Under the pieces are notes generated by a model. The model was not told where the DNA came from. It did no database searches and was given only the letters and a program-made list of their open reading frames with translations. Position numbers and translations under genes: made by a program. A stretch of DNA of 64,000 nucleotides from Plumapathes pennacea (Eukaryota > Cnidaria > Anthozoa > Antipatharia > Myriopathidae): assembly GCA_964036295.1 (NCBI GenBank), contig OZ038469.1, forward strand, positions 11,527,591-11,591,590, read 5' to 3'. Positions 21,283-32,403 of this stretch are shown here, piece by piece. Within the stretch, counting starts at the first letter, position 1. Each line of letters opens with the position of its first letter.

Positions 21283-22525
21283 ATGGCGCGTCTTTCGTTT
21301 CAAAATTCAAACACACAATCCTTCAGTTCAATCATTCAATCCTTCAATTCAATCCTTCAATTCAATCCTTCAATTCAAAAATGCAATCCTTCAACTCAAA
21401 CCGCATTCGATACTGCGTTTCGAACCTGCAATCCTTTAACTCAAACTTTCAATCGTTTGTCTATTCCGCCATCGTTCGTCTATTTCTCCATCGTTCGTCG
21501 TCTCTGTCATCGCTCGTGATCTTTGTAACCGCACGTCATCGCTCATTGGTTCGTCTGAGCCTGGGACTAGCGCGGGCAGCCTCACTAAGCCCGTGACTGT
21601 ACTGGCAGTAAAGTCGCGACACGAGAAGAGTTATATACACCGATTTTATTTTTCGTAGCTATTTCTCCGGGAAAATGTAAGCATGGCGACAGCTGAAGAA
21701 GGATCCGAGGTGACTGCGAGAGAGCATCTGGCGGTGCGAACTCGTGCCTTGATATAGGACATCACCAGGACGATAGAAGAAGGAGGGGAAATAAGTTCAG
21801 ACACTCGGGATTTTCTGGTCTATTAGTCTGACATGTTGTACCAACATGTTGTTCGGCTTTGTTCCTGCCGTACTTCTTCGAATGACTCCACGAATGACCC
21901 CTATGTAGAAATGGCGAGGAAACTGATGGAAGTCTCATCAATAGAAGTGCACAGCCTGGAAACCTCTTCCAGGAGTTCTCGACATTTCTCTAGAGACATT
22001 GTTTCGGCTGGAAGTGCGGAAAATAATTGCCAATATTAATACCAAATGCCTTTGTTCGATTGCACAATGACTACTCCGTCTCTGAATTTTTTCACTTTAT
22101 CAAATCATATATAATATAATAAACATAATATTAAGTCAGGTCTAAAAAAGATAGTGAAGAACAAACAGAATTTCTTACAGCAACTAGAGGAATGCTTACC
22201 TTTTCCCGGATAAATAGCTGCGAAAAATATACTCGGAGTAACTCTTCTCGTGTAGCGACTTTACCGCCAGTGCAGTCACGGACTTGAGGCTAGCCGCGCT
22301 AGTCCCAGGCTCAGATGAACCAATGAGTGGATGACAGAGACGACGAACGATGGCGAAATAGACGAACGATAGCGAAATAGACAAAAGATTGAAAGTTTGA
22401 GTTGAAGGATTGCAGGTTCGAATCGAAGTATCGAATGTTTGAGTCGAAGGATTGCATGTTTGAGTTGAAGGATTGAATGATTGAATTGAAGGATTGCGTG
22501 TTTGAATTTTGACATGAAAAACGCG
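21283..22525. mobile_element. Foldback structure with minisatellite arms
   Basis: The left arm (about 21283-21685) and right arm (about 22196-22525) are inverted copies. Both run from GGCGCGT..TTCAAAATTCAAACAC through CAATCCTTCAA repeats, a TTTGTCTATT(C/T)CG(C/A)CATCG block, GAGCCTGGGACTAGCGCGG and ACACGAGAAGAGTTA to a GGGAAAA.GTAAGCA motif. About 510 bases separate the arms. No transposase is visible. Confidence 0.75.
21683..22039 (+). pseudogene. Decayed ORF in foldback centre
   Basis: An ATG after the left arm opens MATAEEGSEVTAREHLAV, but in-frame stops interrupt it twice before a stretch ending in SAGSAENN. I do not recognise it; it may be cargo of the foldback element or a dead exon. 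Low confidence that it ever coded. Confidence 0.3.
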
Positions 22526-24225
22526 CCCATATTTGCGAGGCAGGCAGATACGCATGGACAAGCACATAACTTTACACTATAAATTTTAATGTCACCACAC
22601 GTCATGGTAATCAATTTTAGGCATTGCTGGGGAGTTTACCTTTACAGTGGCTAGTGGTTTATACGCACAATAATCAATAAATAAGTACAGAAATGTTGGC
22701 TTGTCAGATTGATTTGAGTTGTCCTGGCTGTCTGTTTAAGCCAGTGTATAGTTCTGAATACGCAACTACAGCTGTAAATGAATGCCAATATCCACATGAA
22801 CAACTGACATGACGTGGTTCCTGTTGCAACAAACACTGATAGCCTGTCTATTTTACTGACAGCACGATAGCCAAGACAAACTTGTTATATTTATGAGGAA
22901 CTAGAGGTGACGCGTGTCTAACTCCAGTATCGGTCACGTTAGCCTTAATATGCATGCTCATTGTTTATCCTAGCTTCAACCTGCTTCTGGCCACTCCATA
23001 CTTATCATACGAGTCATTTGACAGGTCGTAAACATTTCTCTCTGGTTGTTAGTTCTGCTTGCTACTGATCGCAATAATGTTTTGAAAGTTTGGTTCTTGC
23101 TAAAATGTCTCGTAGCTTGGGTGGGATCCCGAATCTAAGTCAAATCTGGGAAACAAGAACAAAACAATCATCAGTACAATTTAAGAACAAAACTACATTA
23201 AACATGGTAGGTGAAGTCGGCAAGGAAAACATTACACAGAACACGTCAGACTTTGAAGGCACGCACAAGGAATTGAAAGATGCCACCTATTTGCTCGTCG
23301 TTTTCCTCCGGTTGTTTCACATTTTCTTCTTGGACTGGGAATGGAACGTCCTTATCGGCTTGAGTTCTCTTCCATCTCAGAGATAAATGGTAAAATAGAC
23401 ACGAGAAACCAACGAATGCACCAACCACTGCCAGTCCTTTTGGTCTGAGCCAGAACTTCACGCCACCTTTTGCCCATTCCGAAACAACTTTTAATACTGG
23501 CATGGCTACAAGAGACTTCTTTCAACAAACAGCTGCATATGCACCCTTTGTTAGCTTGTAGATGAAACTGAACAACATGCGCTATCAACTGTCGTGGTGC
23601 GGTTAATTGTGAAGAAGGTCAAATGTAAGGTCAAAGGCACAATTATCATCACAACACATGCTCTACATGCTGCACAATACGTTCTTCGTTTCATACTCAA
23701 TGTCCAGTAAGTGATTGAAATATTTCTATTATATAAACTATCACAATCAGTTTCCCACGGTTGTTTGCTTTTATATTTCTGAAAAGCAAAGAAAGCCTGT
23801 TTCATGCGTTCCATTTGGACTTTGTGTTGGAGTAGGCTATCGCGTTCCTTGCTTCCTACGCAGATGTTCTTTGGGTTTATTTTTTCATGAAGAAAAACTA
23901 AGAAACGGGTTTAAACTCTACGTCTGCGCAGTAGGATATCTCGTTCTCAAACCCTTAAATGTGAGCTATCTTTCTGTAAATATAGCTGTGAAGTATTGTG
24001 CCCAACTGTTATTTCCAATGGTTCATCAGTGAAAAATACACATCCAAAGCTCTCTGAACTTGTTACTTTGTGCATTAAAAACATGGCACGGTCCGTATGC
24101 TTTGTAGACAGCCAGAAAGCCTTTGCTAATAGCATAAACTTCACATTTTCAAATTGATAGCTTGGTGACCGCGAAAATTATTTAGTCACGTTGCTCGCGA
24201 CGTGTTGACTCCACCGACGTCTTGA
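22500..24225. repeat. Amplified unit 3
   Basis: Shares ATTGCTGGGGAGTTTACC, CAGATTGATTTGAGTTGTCC and GCTTGGGTGGGATCCCGAAT blocks with units 1 and 2 and contains the third intact 85-aa ORF. Its first 365 bases are nearly identical to 24226-24600 (unit 4). Confidence 0.85.
23246..23503 (-). CDS. Unrecognised 85-aa membrane protein, copy 3
   Basis: Intact 85 codons. Against copy 1, seven bases differ and six change the protein (L30F, Q39H, an E-to-V, a V-to-I and the last two residues EA to KV). No stop or frameshift has arisen. The excess of replacements argues against strong purifying selection; it fits either relaxed constraint or diversification. Function unknown. Confidence 0.5.
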   Translation of the reverse strand: MPVLKVVSEWAKGGVKFWLRPKGLAVVGAFVGFSCLFYHLSLRWKRTQADKDVPFPVQEENVKQPEENDEQIGGIFQFLVRAFKV

Positions 24226-24720
24226 ATAATTGAATTTTGACATGAAACACGCGCCCATATTTGCGAGGCAGGCAGATACGCATGGACAAGCACATAACTT
24301 TACACTATAAATTTTAATGTCACCACACGTCATGGTAATCAATTTTAGGCATTGCTGGGGAGTTTACCTTTACAGTGGCTGGTGGTTTATACGCACAATA
24401 ATCAATAAATCCGTACAGAAATGTTGGCTTGTCAGATTGATTTGAGTTGTCCTGGCTGTCTGTTTAAGCCAGTGTATAGTTCTGAATACGCAACTACAGC
24501 TGTAAATGAATGCCAATATCCACATGAACAACTGACATGACGTGGTTCCTGTTGCAACAAACACTGATAGCCGGTCTATTTTACTGACAGCACGGTAGCC
24601 AAGGCTGGCTACAAGAGACTTCTTTCAAAAAACAGCTGCATATGCACCCTTTGTTAACTTGTAGATGAAGCTAACCATCATGCACTATCAACTGACGTTA
24701 TGCGGTTCAGCGGACAGAAA
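24226..24720. repeat. Amplified unit 4 (partial)
   Basis: Repeats 22500-22860 and then jumps at about 24602 to the sequence just upstream of the 85-aa ORF (GGCTACAAGAGACTTCTTTC), so the ORF itself is deleted. Confidence 0.8.
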
Positions 24721-25361
24721 CATGATACTTTCAAGGTGAAGGCACAATTATCATCACAATGCATGGGTGAAAGCTAACTGCTCCGATAAGTTTCCCACAA
24801 ATGTTTCATATTAAACAAACGAAGCATCTTTTGTTCCCGCCACGTATTTTTGAAGAATCCATGCACCTAAAGAATCACAAGGAGTTAGACTACCCAATTA
24901 ACTTCTACGATCAAAACTATATGCATTTGTTTTGACAAGAAGACTCATACTTAGCTTTTGAAGTCAGCCCGTTTTCAGGGTCGCCATACCGATACTGCCG
25001 ATATGAGCGAATCTTCCAGTTTATTACCCGAAATGACGTCATTGCAATTGGCCGCTCGATTTGCACTGAGAGAGGAGAGGGTGGCTCTTTCTATACCGCT
25101 TTACGCGGGAATCTCTCGTGTTCGAGTCTCCGCCTGACGCCTTATTAGTCAACCTCGGGGATTCACGCCTCGTCTCTTCTCACGAAATCACATCAACCGC
25201 ACAGGTAGTTTAAGTCATTTTTCTTTATATACAAAACAGCTAAGCATTGCAAACTATCAGATCGACCATCATTCATGAAAGCTGGTGCCTATCATTATAC
25301 AAGCTGACAGGCGCCACGAGACAGTGTGATATGTGCACTATGCAAGAACCGTTTTCGCAAC
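24721..25361. other. Spacer before right segmental duplication
   Basis: No gene recognised. Locally higher GC at 25010-25190, with no frame I can support. Confidence 0.4.
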
Positions 25362-25589
25362 ATATCACTACTAACACTCACAATACAACAAACTACAGCA
25401 CAATATACCGAAAAAAAGCACAAACATAGTTAGCACCACAATACAACACAACGCGGCAGAGGTACAGAAGAATACAAACTAAGTCTTGAGATAAACTCAA
25501 CTTTATTTATTGCTTCGTAAAAAGAGAGAGAAAAACTGACAACGCAATCAGTGTTAACTGGTTGTAGTATCCTAGTGCATATTGCCTTT

Positions 25590-25920
25590 TATTTTATAAA
25601 CTCTGGTGTGATATAGAGATTTCCGCCACTGAGAAATGTAGTATCTGAACACACGTAAAAATACGACATTTTTTACGTGTGTTAATATCAGCCAAGCAGT
25701 GATCTTGCATGTTTTTGCATTTCTTAGTGGCGGAAATCTCTGTATCACACCAGAGTTTATGAAATAAACAGAATAATACACGGACGCTTGGAGATATAAA
25801 ATTTATCTTCTCGTGTTCATCTCGATATCTCACAAGTGAGCTTCGCTCACTCGTGAGATATCGAGATGAACACTCGAAGATAAATTTCATATCTCCGCGC
25901 ACCCATGTATTATTCTCTAT
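25590..25920. mobile_element. Two adjacent palindromic MITE-like elements
   Basis: 25594-25766: TTATAAACTCTGGTGTGAT and AGATTTCCGCCACT arms mirrored by AGTGGCGGAAATCT and ATCACACCAGAGTTTAT. 25792-25905: ATCTTCTCGTGTTCATCTCG and GATATCTCAC arms mirrored around GAGCTTCGCTC. Both are absent from the left duplicate. Confidence 0.75.
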
Positions 25921-27404
25921 ATATTTACATGATTTATGCCATCTGTCTGGCATGACACACTGCACTAGTGTAGCAGGGTGAACTGTCCACTCTGTAGATA
26001 TTGTCAGAAGCGTGGAAATTTTGAGCCTGGTGTGTATTAATTTACCCGTGGTGTATCGTATTTATACACCCGGGGAAATGATCAAAACTGTGGTAGCCTG
26101 GGAGCTAAATTGAATCCCAGAAACCAGTGCTAAACTGAAAAAGTAAACATGGCGGCTGCTGTGGAGTGTTTGTGCAAGTTGGGCTGCTGCACAGTGACCT
26201 TCACAGTCTGAATGCATTGAACACGAATTTGGTTTCATTCTAAATGTTGGATGAAAGCTAACACGTCAAGTACTTCAGCATGACGTAATCAGGCCTCAGA
26301 CACGAACGATTTGAACACAGCGAACGCTGTCAGTCAGCGCGGCGCGGCTTGCAGATGTCGGCAAAATTGGGCTCACCCGCGTGACCTCCCGTAAATTGAC
26401 AGATATCCGAAGTTTGGAAATGGACAAAAAGCGAAGAGAGATAATACGCACGTCTCGGGATGTACAGTAAGTAGTACTCGATTTCATTTTTTTAAATATT
26501 CACCTCGTTTGATGCATGGTGGACACTTTTAAGTAAAAAATTAATGTTTAAACTTGTTCCGAAGTCAGCACCGAGGAAAAACAAAGTGCGAATTGATATG
26601 TGTCTTTGATATTTGAACATTATCCATACGCCTCGATGGCTGCGCTTGGAATGCGCCCGCACGCGCGGCCGCCATCTTGACCGTCGCACTTCTGGCGATA
26701 CATGCATATTTTTGCCCACTAAAAAAATCTATCCACATTTCTCTTATTGCCACTGGTCATACACTACATAATCTTTAAAATCTCACTTGTTATTCATTAA
26801 CAGTTTGTTATTCTGTCCTGTTATTTATTTCTGAATATCCTATTTTCTCAATTAAATGCGCCCTTATTGCATCATAAACATTTCTAATACTTCAATGTTT
26901 TATTCAATGCCTCCAACTTGAATATCGTTTCTTGTTCATAACGTTACTGTTCAAACCGTTATTTGTCCGAGTTCTTGTCTTTATCTCCTATTCTATTTTT
27001 TTTTCATTTTTGTTAATGATTACTTGTTATAATACTGTGTTCCTACTCCTCCACTCCCAAGAATGATCAAGTTAAATGTTCTCCTTCAGTTTCTCACCAG
27101 AAATACAGTCATGCAGTAAGGAGAACTTCGCTTTTGATACCTTTCTCAAATCAAAGCTAATTGAATTATCAATTCTCACTGTAATCACTTATAAATTTTC
27201 TCCTTTTAAAAATGAAAACTGAAAATAAAAAAGATGAAAATTGTAAGAGAATCTGCATTTTGGGCTTGGAAGTGGAAAGGATTAAACGTTTTTAGGCTGA
27301 TCACATTTTTTTATCTTTGTATTCTTGTGCAAATGTTTCCCACTTCTTAGCTTACTCCTCTTCATCCTTCGCTAATGATTCTCAAATAAAAATTCAGCCA
27401 TATA

Positions 27405-27572
27405 CAGTCAACTCTCTCTGAGCATTTACCTTTCTAAAGCGGACACCTCTCTGAGGCGGACAGCATGCAGATTTGGTCCTTGTGATGTCGAATTTCAGAT
27501 GTTCCTCTGTAAGGACTCTCTCTAAGGCGGACACCTATCTAGGTGGGTGTCCACCTTAGAGAAAGTTGACTG
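27405..27572. mobile_element. 168-bp TA-flanked MITE, right copy
   Basis: Same ends and length as 16119-16286, with a few substitutions. Confidence 0.75.
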
Positions 27573-27623
27573 TAGTACATACCTTATATTATCTATGTTT
27601 ATCCGTGGAGGGGTAAGTCTCTA

Positions 27624-28724
27624 TCAGAGTTCGTGTTCCGCTCGCACTTCTGCAGAGGAACGGTGTTCTTGCAGGATCGTTTGCGGAGTTTCTCTCTTGC
27701 GAGGTCTAAACGTTCTGGAAACGACACACGCAAGGACACCTCGGCGAAAACTACCATGGCGGATCCCGTAGATGACTGGGTTTGTTGCGTGCATGAGAAG
27801 AACCAAACCAGTGCATATCGAAAACAGCCAAGGAAAATTCAAAACAAGTTTATTCCACGACTCTGGGTTGAAGACACGATACATATGGAAGACATGAATT
27901 GGAAAGTTCATCAAAGCAAATACAATAACTACAATTGTCAAGGTCTTCACTGCTCCCCGTTCGTGTTTCATTCGAATTCGGTGGGTCCGCGCGTTCACTT
28001 TTTTGAGTCGGTAGATTATTTTCCCGTAAATCGCAGCAATGAAAACCAAAGGGATGAGGTAAAGGAGTACAAAGTCCACGGGTTGTAGGATTTTCTCGTA
28101 CATTGGGTCAGGCCAGACGGCTGCACAGGCGTAAATGCGCTGTGGGGGCGCACCTTGCTCTAGTTCCTCGTCCTCTAGTTCGTATCCGGAGCCTTCGTGT
28201 AATTCCAGCTCAACGAGATCGTACACGAGCAGCTGGGGAATGATCAGCACGAACGACAGCAGCCAAATACCGGCCATGGAGATCTTTACATGCAATCTCT
28301 TCATAGGGATTCGGAAAGCGATTTTATATCGCTCCACGGCTATCACCACCAACGTTCCCAGAGACACAAAAAGACAGAGATGCGTCACCGAGAATACGGT
28401 CTTGCAGAGGGCCAAGCCGAACGGCCATTCAAAGTCCAGGAAATCGTAGGCCAAGTAGAATGGCGCGAAGATCACCAGAACACCAAAATCTGCCACGGAC
28501 AAGTTTACCAGCAGCAAATTGACTGCAGTGTGCCTGCTGCGGGTGTGCTGGCGCATCACCGTGAAGACAAGAATATTCCCGATTATTCCGACTAAAACAA
28601 TCAGTATATAAACGCTGAACTGCGCGTGAAAGTATGACGTAGATGCGTAGAGCTCTTCGTCATCCAAGGGGTTCTGATTCTCGTTCGTGAAATTTCCTGA
28701 CTCGAGAAATTCTTCATCTTCCAT
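27624..28724 (-). CDS. Class A (rhodopsin-like) G-protein coupled receptor, 366 aa
   Basis: Single-exon receptor with seven membrane segments. From the ATG at 28724 (GCGGTCATGG): an acidic N terminus with an N-glycosylation site (NFT, residue 11), TM1 GN..V (N50), TM2 LSVAD (D79), a TM3 start with C107 that should bond C200 in the second extracellular loop, ERY at 131-133 in place of DRY, and NPVIY at 315-319 in TM7. TM6 has FALMNFP rather than the usual CWxP. A long acidic insertion (EDEELEQ) sits in extracellular loop 2. The tail is basic then Ser/Glu-rich. Overall layout suits a peptide-type receptor, but ligand and coupling cannot be read from sequence. An upstream in-frame TTG five codons earlier is not a credible start. 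Two damaged paralogs lie at 16338 and 18811. Confidence 0.9.
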   Translation of the reverse strand: MEDEEFLESGNFTNENQNPLDDEELYASTSYFHAQFSVYILIVLVGIIGNILVFTVMRQHTRSRHTAVNLLLVNLSVADFGVLVIFAPFYLAYDFLDFEWPFGLALCKTVFSVTHLCLFVSLGTLVVIAVERYKIAFRIPMKRLHVKISMAGIWLLSFVLIIPQLLVYDLVELELHEGSGYELEDEELEQGAPPQRIYACAAVWPDPMYEKILQPVDFVLLYLIPLVFIAAIYGKIIYRLKKVNARTHRIRMKHERGAVKTLTIVVIVFALMNFPIHVFHMYRVFNPESWNKLVLNFPWLFSICTGLVLLMHATNPVIYGIRHGSFRRGVLACVVSRTFRPRKRETPQTILQEHRSSAEVRAEHEL

Positions 28725-29884
28725 GACCGCGGTTGGCAAACTTCTTAAGGCGATTGTCGGTCGCGCATTTTTTTTTAATGTTCTCTCTTAACAATACTTA
28801 TTTCCATGTGTTTTCATTTTCCTGAAAGGTGTACCCGCACAATGAAAGGAACCGGAGCGATAATGGATTAACGCAAGGTACAAGCGCCTCTTGAATTGTC
28901 TGAACGTATTCCGCATTTGCTTAGAATTCGTTTCCAGGCATAGTCCAACATTTTAACAAGCTTAAGCGTTGAAGGGGGAAGGTGGGCTATTTAACACAAC
29001 ACAATGCAACACGACATTAATTAGATTTTACTCTTTCTTGATTAATAAGCGCGCGATGAAAAAAAATAACCGTACTGAAAAAGTTGAGAAAAAAACTCCG
29101 CCCCGCAAACGTACGGCAGAAAACCACGAAATAAACTCAGGTCAAGACATGAACGAAAAGAGCGAAAAAATATACTCCTTCTTGCAGCTTCTTTAAAAAC
29201 CTGGTACACTGAGTACGAGAAAAACTAAATCCATTTTCGCCATTTGTCCGCAGTTGTGTTGTGCTGCCACAGCGACTTAGTCCGGAAGGAAAATTACCGC
29301 GCAGAAACTGCCGCCTTTTCTATTTATCCCATTGTGAAAATAAGTAATTGATGATTCGGGGCTGCAAATCGGTAATGGCTTCAAAAATCCAAATGTGTGA
29401 CAAGCTTCCTGCACCTGGTGTTTTCATGGTTTGTTGTTTAATAAAAACCTGAAGATGTTATCCGCCTTGTGTTTTTGACTATGAACTACAAAGCCATAAG
29501 AAAGCTACGATACTTAATTTGTTAAACTATTTTAACATGCAAATATATTTCGTGTCGATGTTTTCTTCTGACCAAAGTCTGGCTTTCACGAGTATCGCCA
29601 TCATAAGCGCAAGCAGGAGAAAAAGGAAATATTTTAGTTCTGTGTTTGCGCTTCCGTCTAGCCTACTTTCACGGGCAGCCCTTTAGTTCAACCCTGCTTG
29701 GTTTAACCCCGGTCCACTGTAATTCTGTCTGTTTCTATATCCTTATGCAGCTGCACACAAACACACAAGGGAAGGGTGGCTTCCGGCATGATGACAAATT
29801 AGCGCCTCTGTCCGCTAGTTTTAATACCAGCAGAAGTATGACTGCCCCGACCTGGGTTCATGTAAACGTTAAAGTTAATTCTGA

Positions 29885-30335
29885 CTTTGGCAGGCATTTC
29901 ACTCGTGCTTGTGTATGCGCAGTGATCTTCTTTGATGTCGCTTCACAAGTCCTACACGTGAAGGGACTAGCTATCCAGTCTAAAATTTGCAGTGTGGTAG
30001 GCTGACCACAACAGCGTGTGCCAATTACTGCGGACCCGTATTAATTAAAAAAATTAAACTAGCTAACTAACAAACTTACTAACTAAAAACAACACGAGAT
30101 AAGGTAAGTCAAACTGCGGGAACTGATGCATTTAGGACAAATTGTTTTCCAGGTTCGGGATCTTCTGGATCATAACAGGTAGTAAAACACTTAAATAAAA
30201 TTGATTTAAAAGAATAGAAGACAGGTCTGTTGTTGTGGCAAAGTTAAGTTTATCAGCCAGAGTGTTCCATAGTCGCGTGGTGTATGCACAGTGATCTTGT
30301 TTAATGTCGTTTCACAAGTCCCACATGTGGAAGAC
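29885..30335 (-). mobile_element. Remnants of LINE reverse-transcriptase ORF C terminus
   Basis: On the minus strand, 30170-30335 reads STCGTCETTLNK, then after a +1 shift DHCAYTTRLWNTLADKL. Such a CGTC..(R)LWN.LPD pattern ends many non-LTR retrotransposon ORF2 proteins. A second, more decayed copy (CRTCEATSKKITAHT) is at 29885-29990. Confidence 0.5.
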
Positions 30336-31149
30336 GGACAAGATTCAAGTAACTGTTCACTGGAGCTCCTCCCTATCGTGACCTTTGCAATAACATTTAC
30401 ACTGAAACTACTTTCTTAATTGCTTGGAAAATGAAATTCCCAAACGCGGAACGGATTCAACTTTCATTTTATCGCTTTTGCATTATGGAGGACTGAGATT
30501 CCCCTCCCCTCCCCTCCCCGCAAGTTGTCCGCACGATGACTTTTTACCCAAATGGCTGCAGAAACTACTGTGCGTGGTGTCGACGATCTTACACTATCAA
30601 TACATTTTGTTTACACAACTCAAGTTTTTTGGAGAACTATAGGGTGTTGATATTCATGGATTAGATTAGTCTTAAACCCTTTCACTCGCAGAAGTGATCA
30701 CCTTCAATTTTCTCTTTCATTTTCTCAAGATAGGCGATAATACAACTTGGAGAGCTTAGCTATTGATAGCTTCCTCAGATGAAAGCTGATTGAACTATCA
30801 ATTCTTAAATCATCGTTCATTCATTTTCTTCTTGTATAGTTGGGAGAATCTGAACTAGTCCCAACGGATCATCTCCAAATGACGCACGATCGTGAAATTA
30901 TCTCCACAAAAGAAAGGAAGAGGAGGCCAAGACTAGTAACCGTGCTAACTTTAAACTACTCAAGTTAAAGAGCGGTTTCCACACGACTTTCGTAAAACCA
31001 CAACCAAAAGTAACATTAGACCGCCAATCAAAGAGGCTGTAAGAAACCCTGTCCATCATTGCGACAACTAAACCTTTTTTTCTCACGGGACCAGGCCTGG
31101 GTCGACTCGATGAAATATTTACAAGTGTACTTCACAACTTGTAATATAT

Positions 31150-31364
31150 AGCGGATATTACACAGGGGGTGCGAAGATATGAATTTATATATAAACAATA
31201 AACTACTTTTGGCTTCGGAAATATGCACGGATAATTGTCCGAGGATATTGTCTGTTCCGAGAAGCGAACAGTTGCCCGAGAGCGAAGCTCGAGGGCAACT
31301 GTGAGCTTCGAATATGCACGAACAATTATCCGTGCATATTTCCGAAGCCAAAAGTAGTTTATTG
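31150..31364. mobile_element. Large palindromic MITE
   Basis: Arms at 31195-31238 and 31321-31364 (AATAAACTACTTTTGGCTTC with GAAGCCAAAAGTAGTTTATT) are near-perfect inverted repeats of about 43 bases. The inner GCCCGAGAGCGAAGCTCGAGGGC also folds back. Confidence 0.8.
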
Positions 31365-31739
31365 TCTTTATTATCCTTCAAATATTTCCTCTCGCAGCGC
31401 AAATAATGGCGCGGGGACTGTGAAGCTTTTTGGTGCTTTCTGGAACTGCTTTTTCGACCAATAAATTGATGTCCTCCTCGGTAGTCATCTCGTAATGGGT
31501 TTTTGTGATTAATATATAAAATTGTTTTCGGATATTGTCAATAAACAGCGTTTGTTCGCCAGGCGGGGGTTATTCGGTCACGTGTCACGATTCCACCAAT
31601 CACGCGCGGGAGGAAATATTTGATGGGTCATAATCTTTGATATTTTTGAGTGGTAAAAGCAATATTTTACGAACGAACGAATGAGAAAAATATTGTTGTA
31701 CCACGAGACAATAAATCCATATTTTTCAAGCAATTTTCT

Positions 31740-31932
31740 TTTTATTATATAAACACGAGTGATTTACGAGAAAATGCACAAACAACCGTGCAAAAGCGGG
31801 AAATGATGTCATCGATATCCTCACTAGTGAGGACATGGAGAATACGCCACTCGGGTCCCGGATGTAGTTTCGTATGTATTTTACGCACGGTATATTTTCC
31901 AGTAAAACACTCGTGTCTATGTAATAAACATG
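31740..31932. mobile_element. MITE with TATA.ACACGAGTG ends, copy 1
   Basis: Left TATATAAACACGAGTGATTT and right GTAAAACACTCGTGTCTATG are inverted. The reverse-oriented copy is at 42834-42990, in GPR137 intron 2 (shared CACTCGGGTCCCGGAT block). Confidence 0.75.
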
Positions 31933-32403
31933 TATTCAGTGTATATCCGCATTCACATACCACGGTACCAGAGGTTTTTTCGTCAACCGCTCAAGCCGTC
32001 GAGTTGGATTGAATGAATGGTGAACTCTCGCTTCCATGTCTCGGACTAGGAACACAATTTGAACACTGTTGCTGATTGGTTGTCTATTGTATTTTTGACC
32101 TGTCACATTACGTGACTGGTTGAATCATGTCATGTGAATCCAACTGTAAACCAGTATGAGATAAAAAAGCGAGTTTTTAACCGTTCACTCATTCTCTCTC
32201 ACAACTCCAGTGTTCAATGGTAGAGAGATCAACGAAAGAACTGCTGGTACCCAGATAGAACTGTCATGGCATACTATATTAAAATAAAGAAATTTCCTTA
32301 TGATAAGATAGCCATTGTAGTAAAAGTAGTTCATAATATAATTTACTGTATTGAGCTGTCAGTGTGATTTCTCGTTGTGCCACACTGTGGACATGTGGCA
32401 AAC

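Larger units (their letters stand above)
25362..28513. repeat. Segmental duplication, right copy
   Basis: Counterpart of 14408-17231. It additionally carries a palindromic insertion at 25590-25920, and its receptor continues past 28513 to a complete 5' end, so this is the better-preserved locus. Confidence 0.9.
28725..32403. other. Gene-poor region between GPCR and STX5
   Basis: No intact gene seen. It holds LINE remnants (29885-30335), a dispersed-repeat copy (30665-30855), large palindromes (31150-31364) and a MITE (31740-31932). A lysine-rich 75-codon frame at 28969 has no other support. Confidence 0.5.

Noticed and set aside
28969..29196. 75-aa lysine-rich ORF
   Set aside because: Short, composition-biased and without homology or splice signals.
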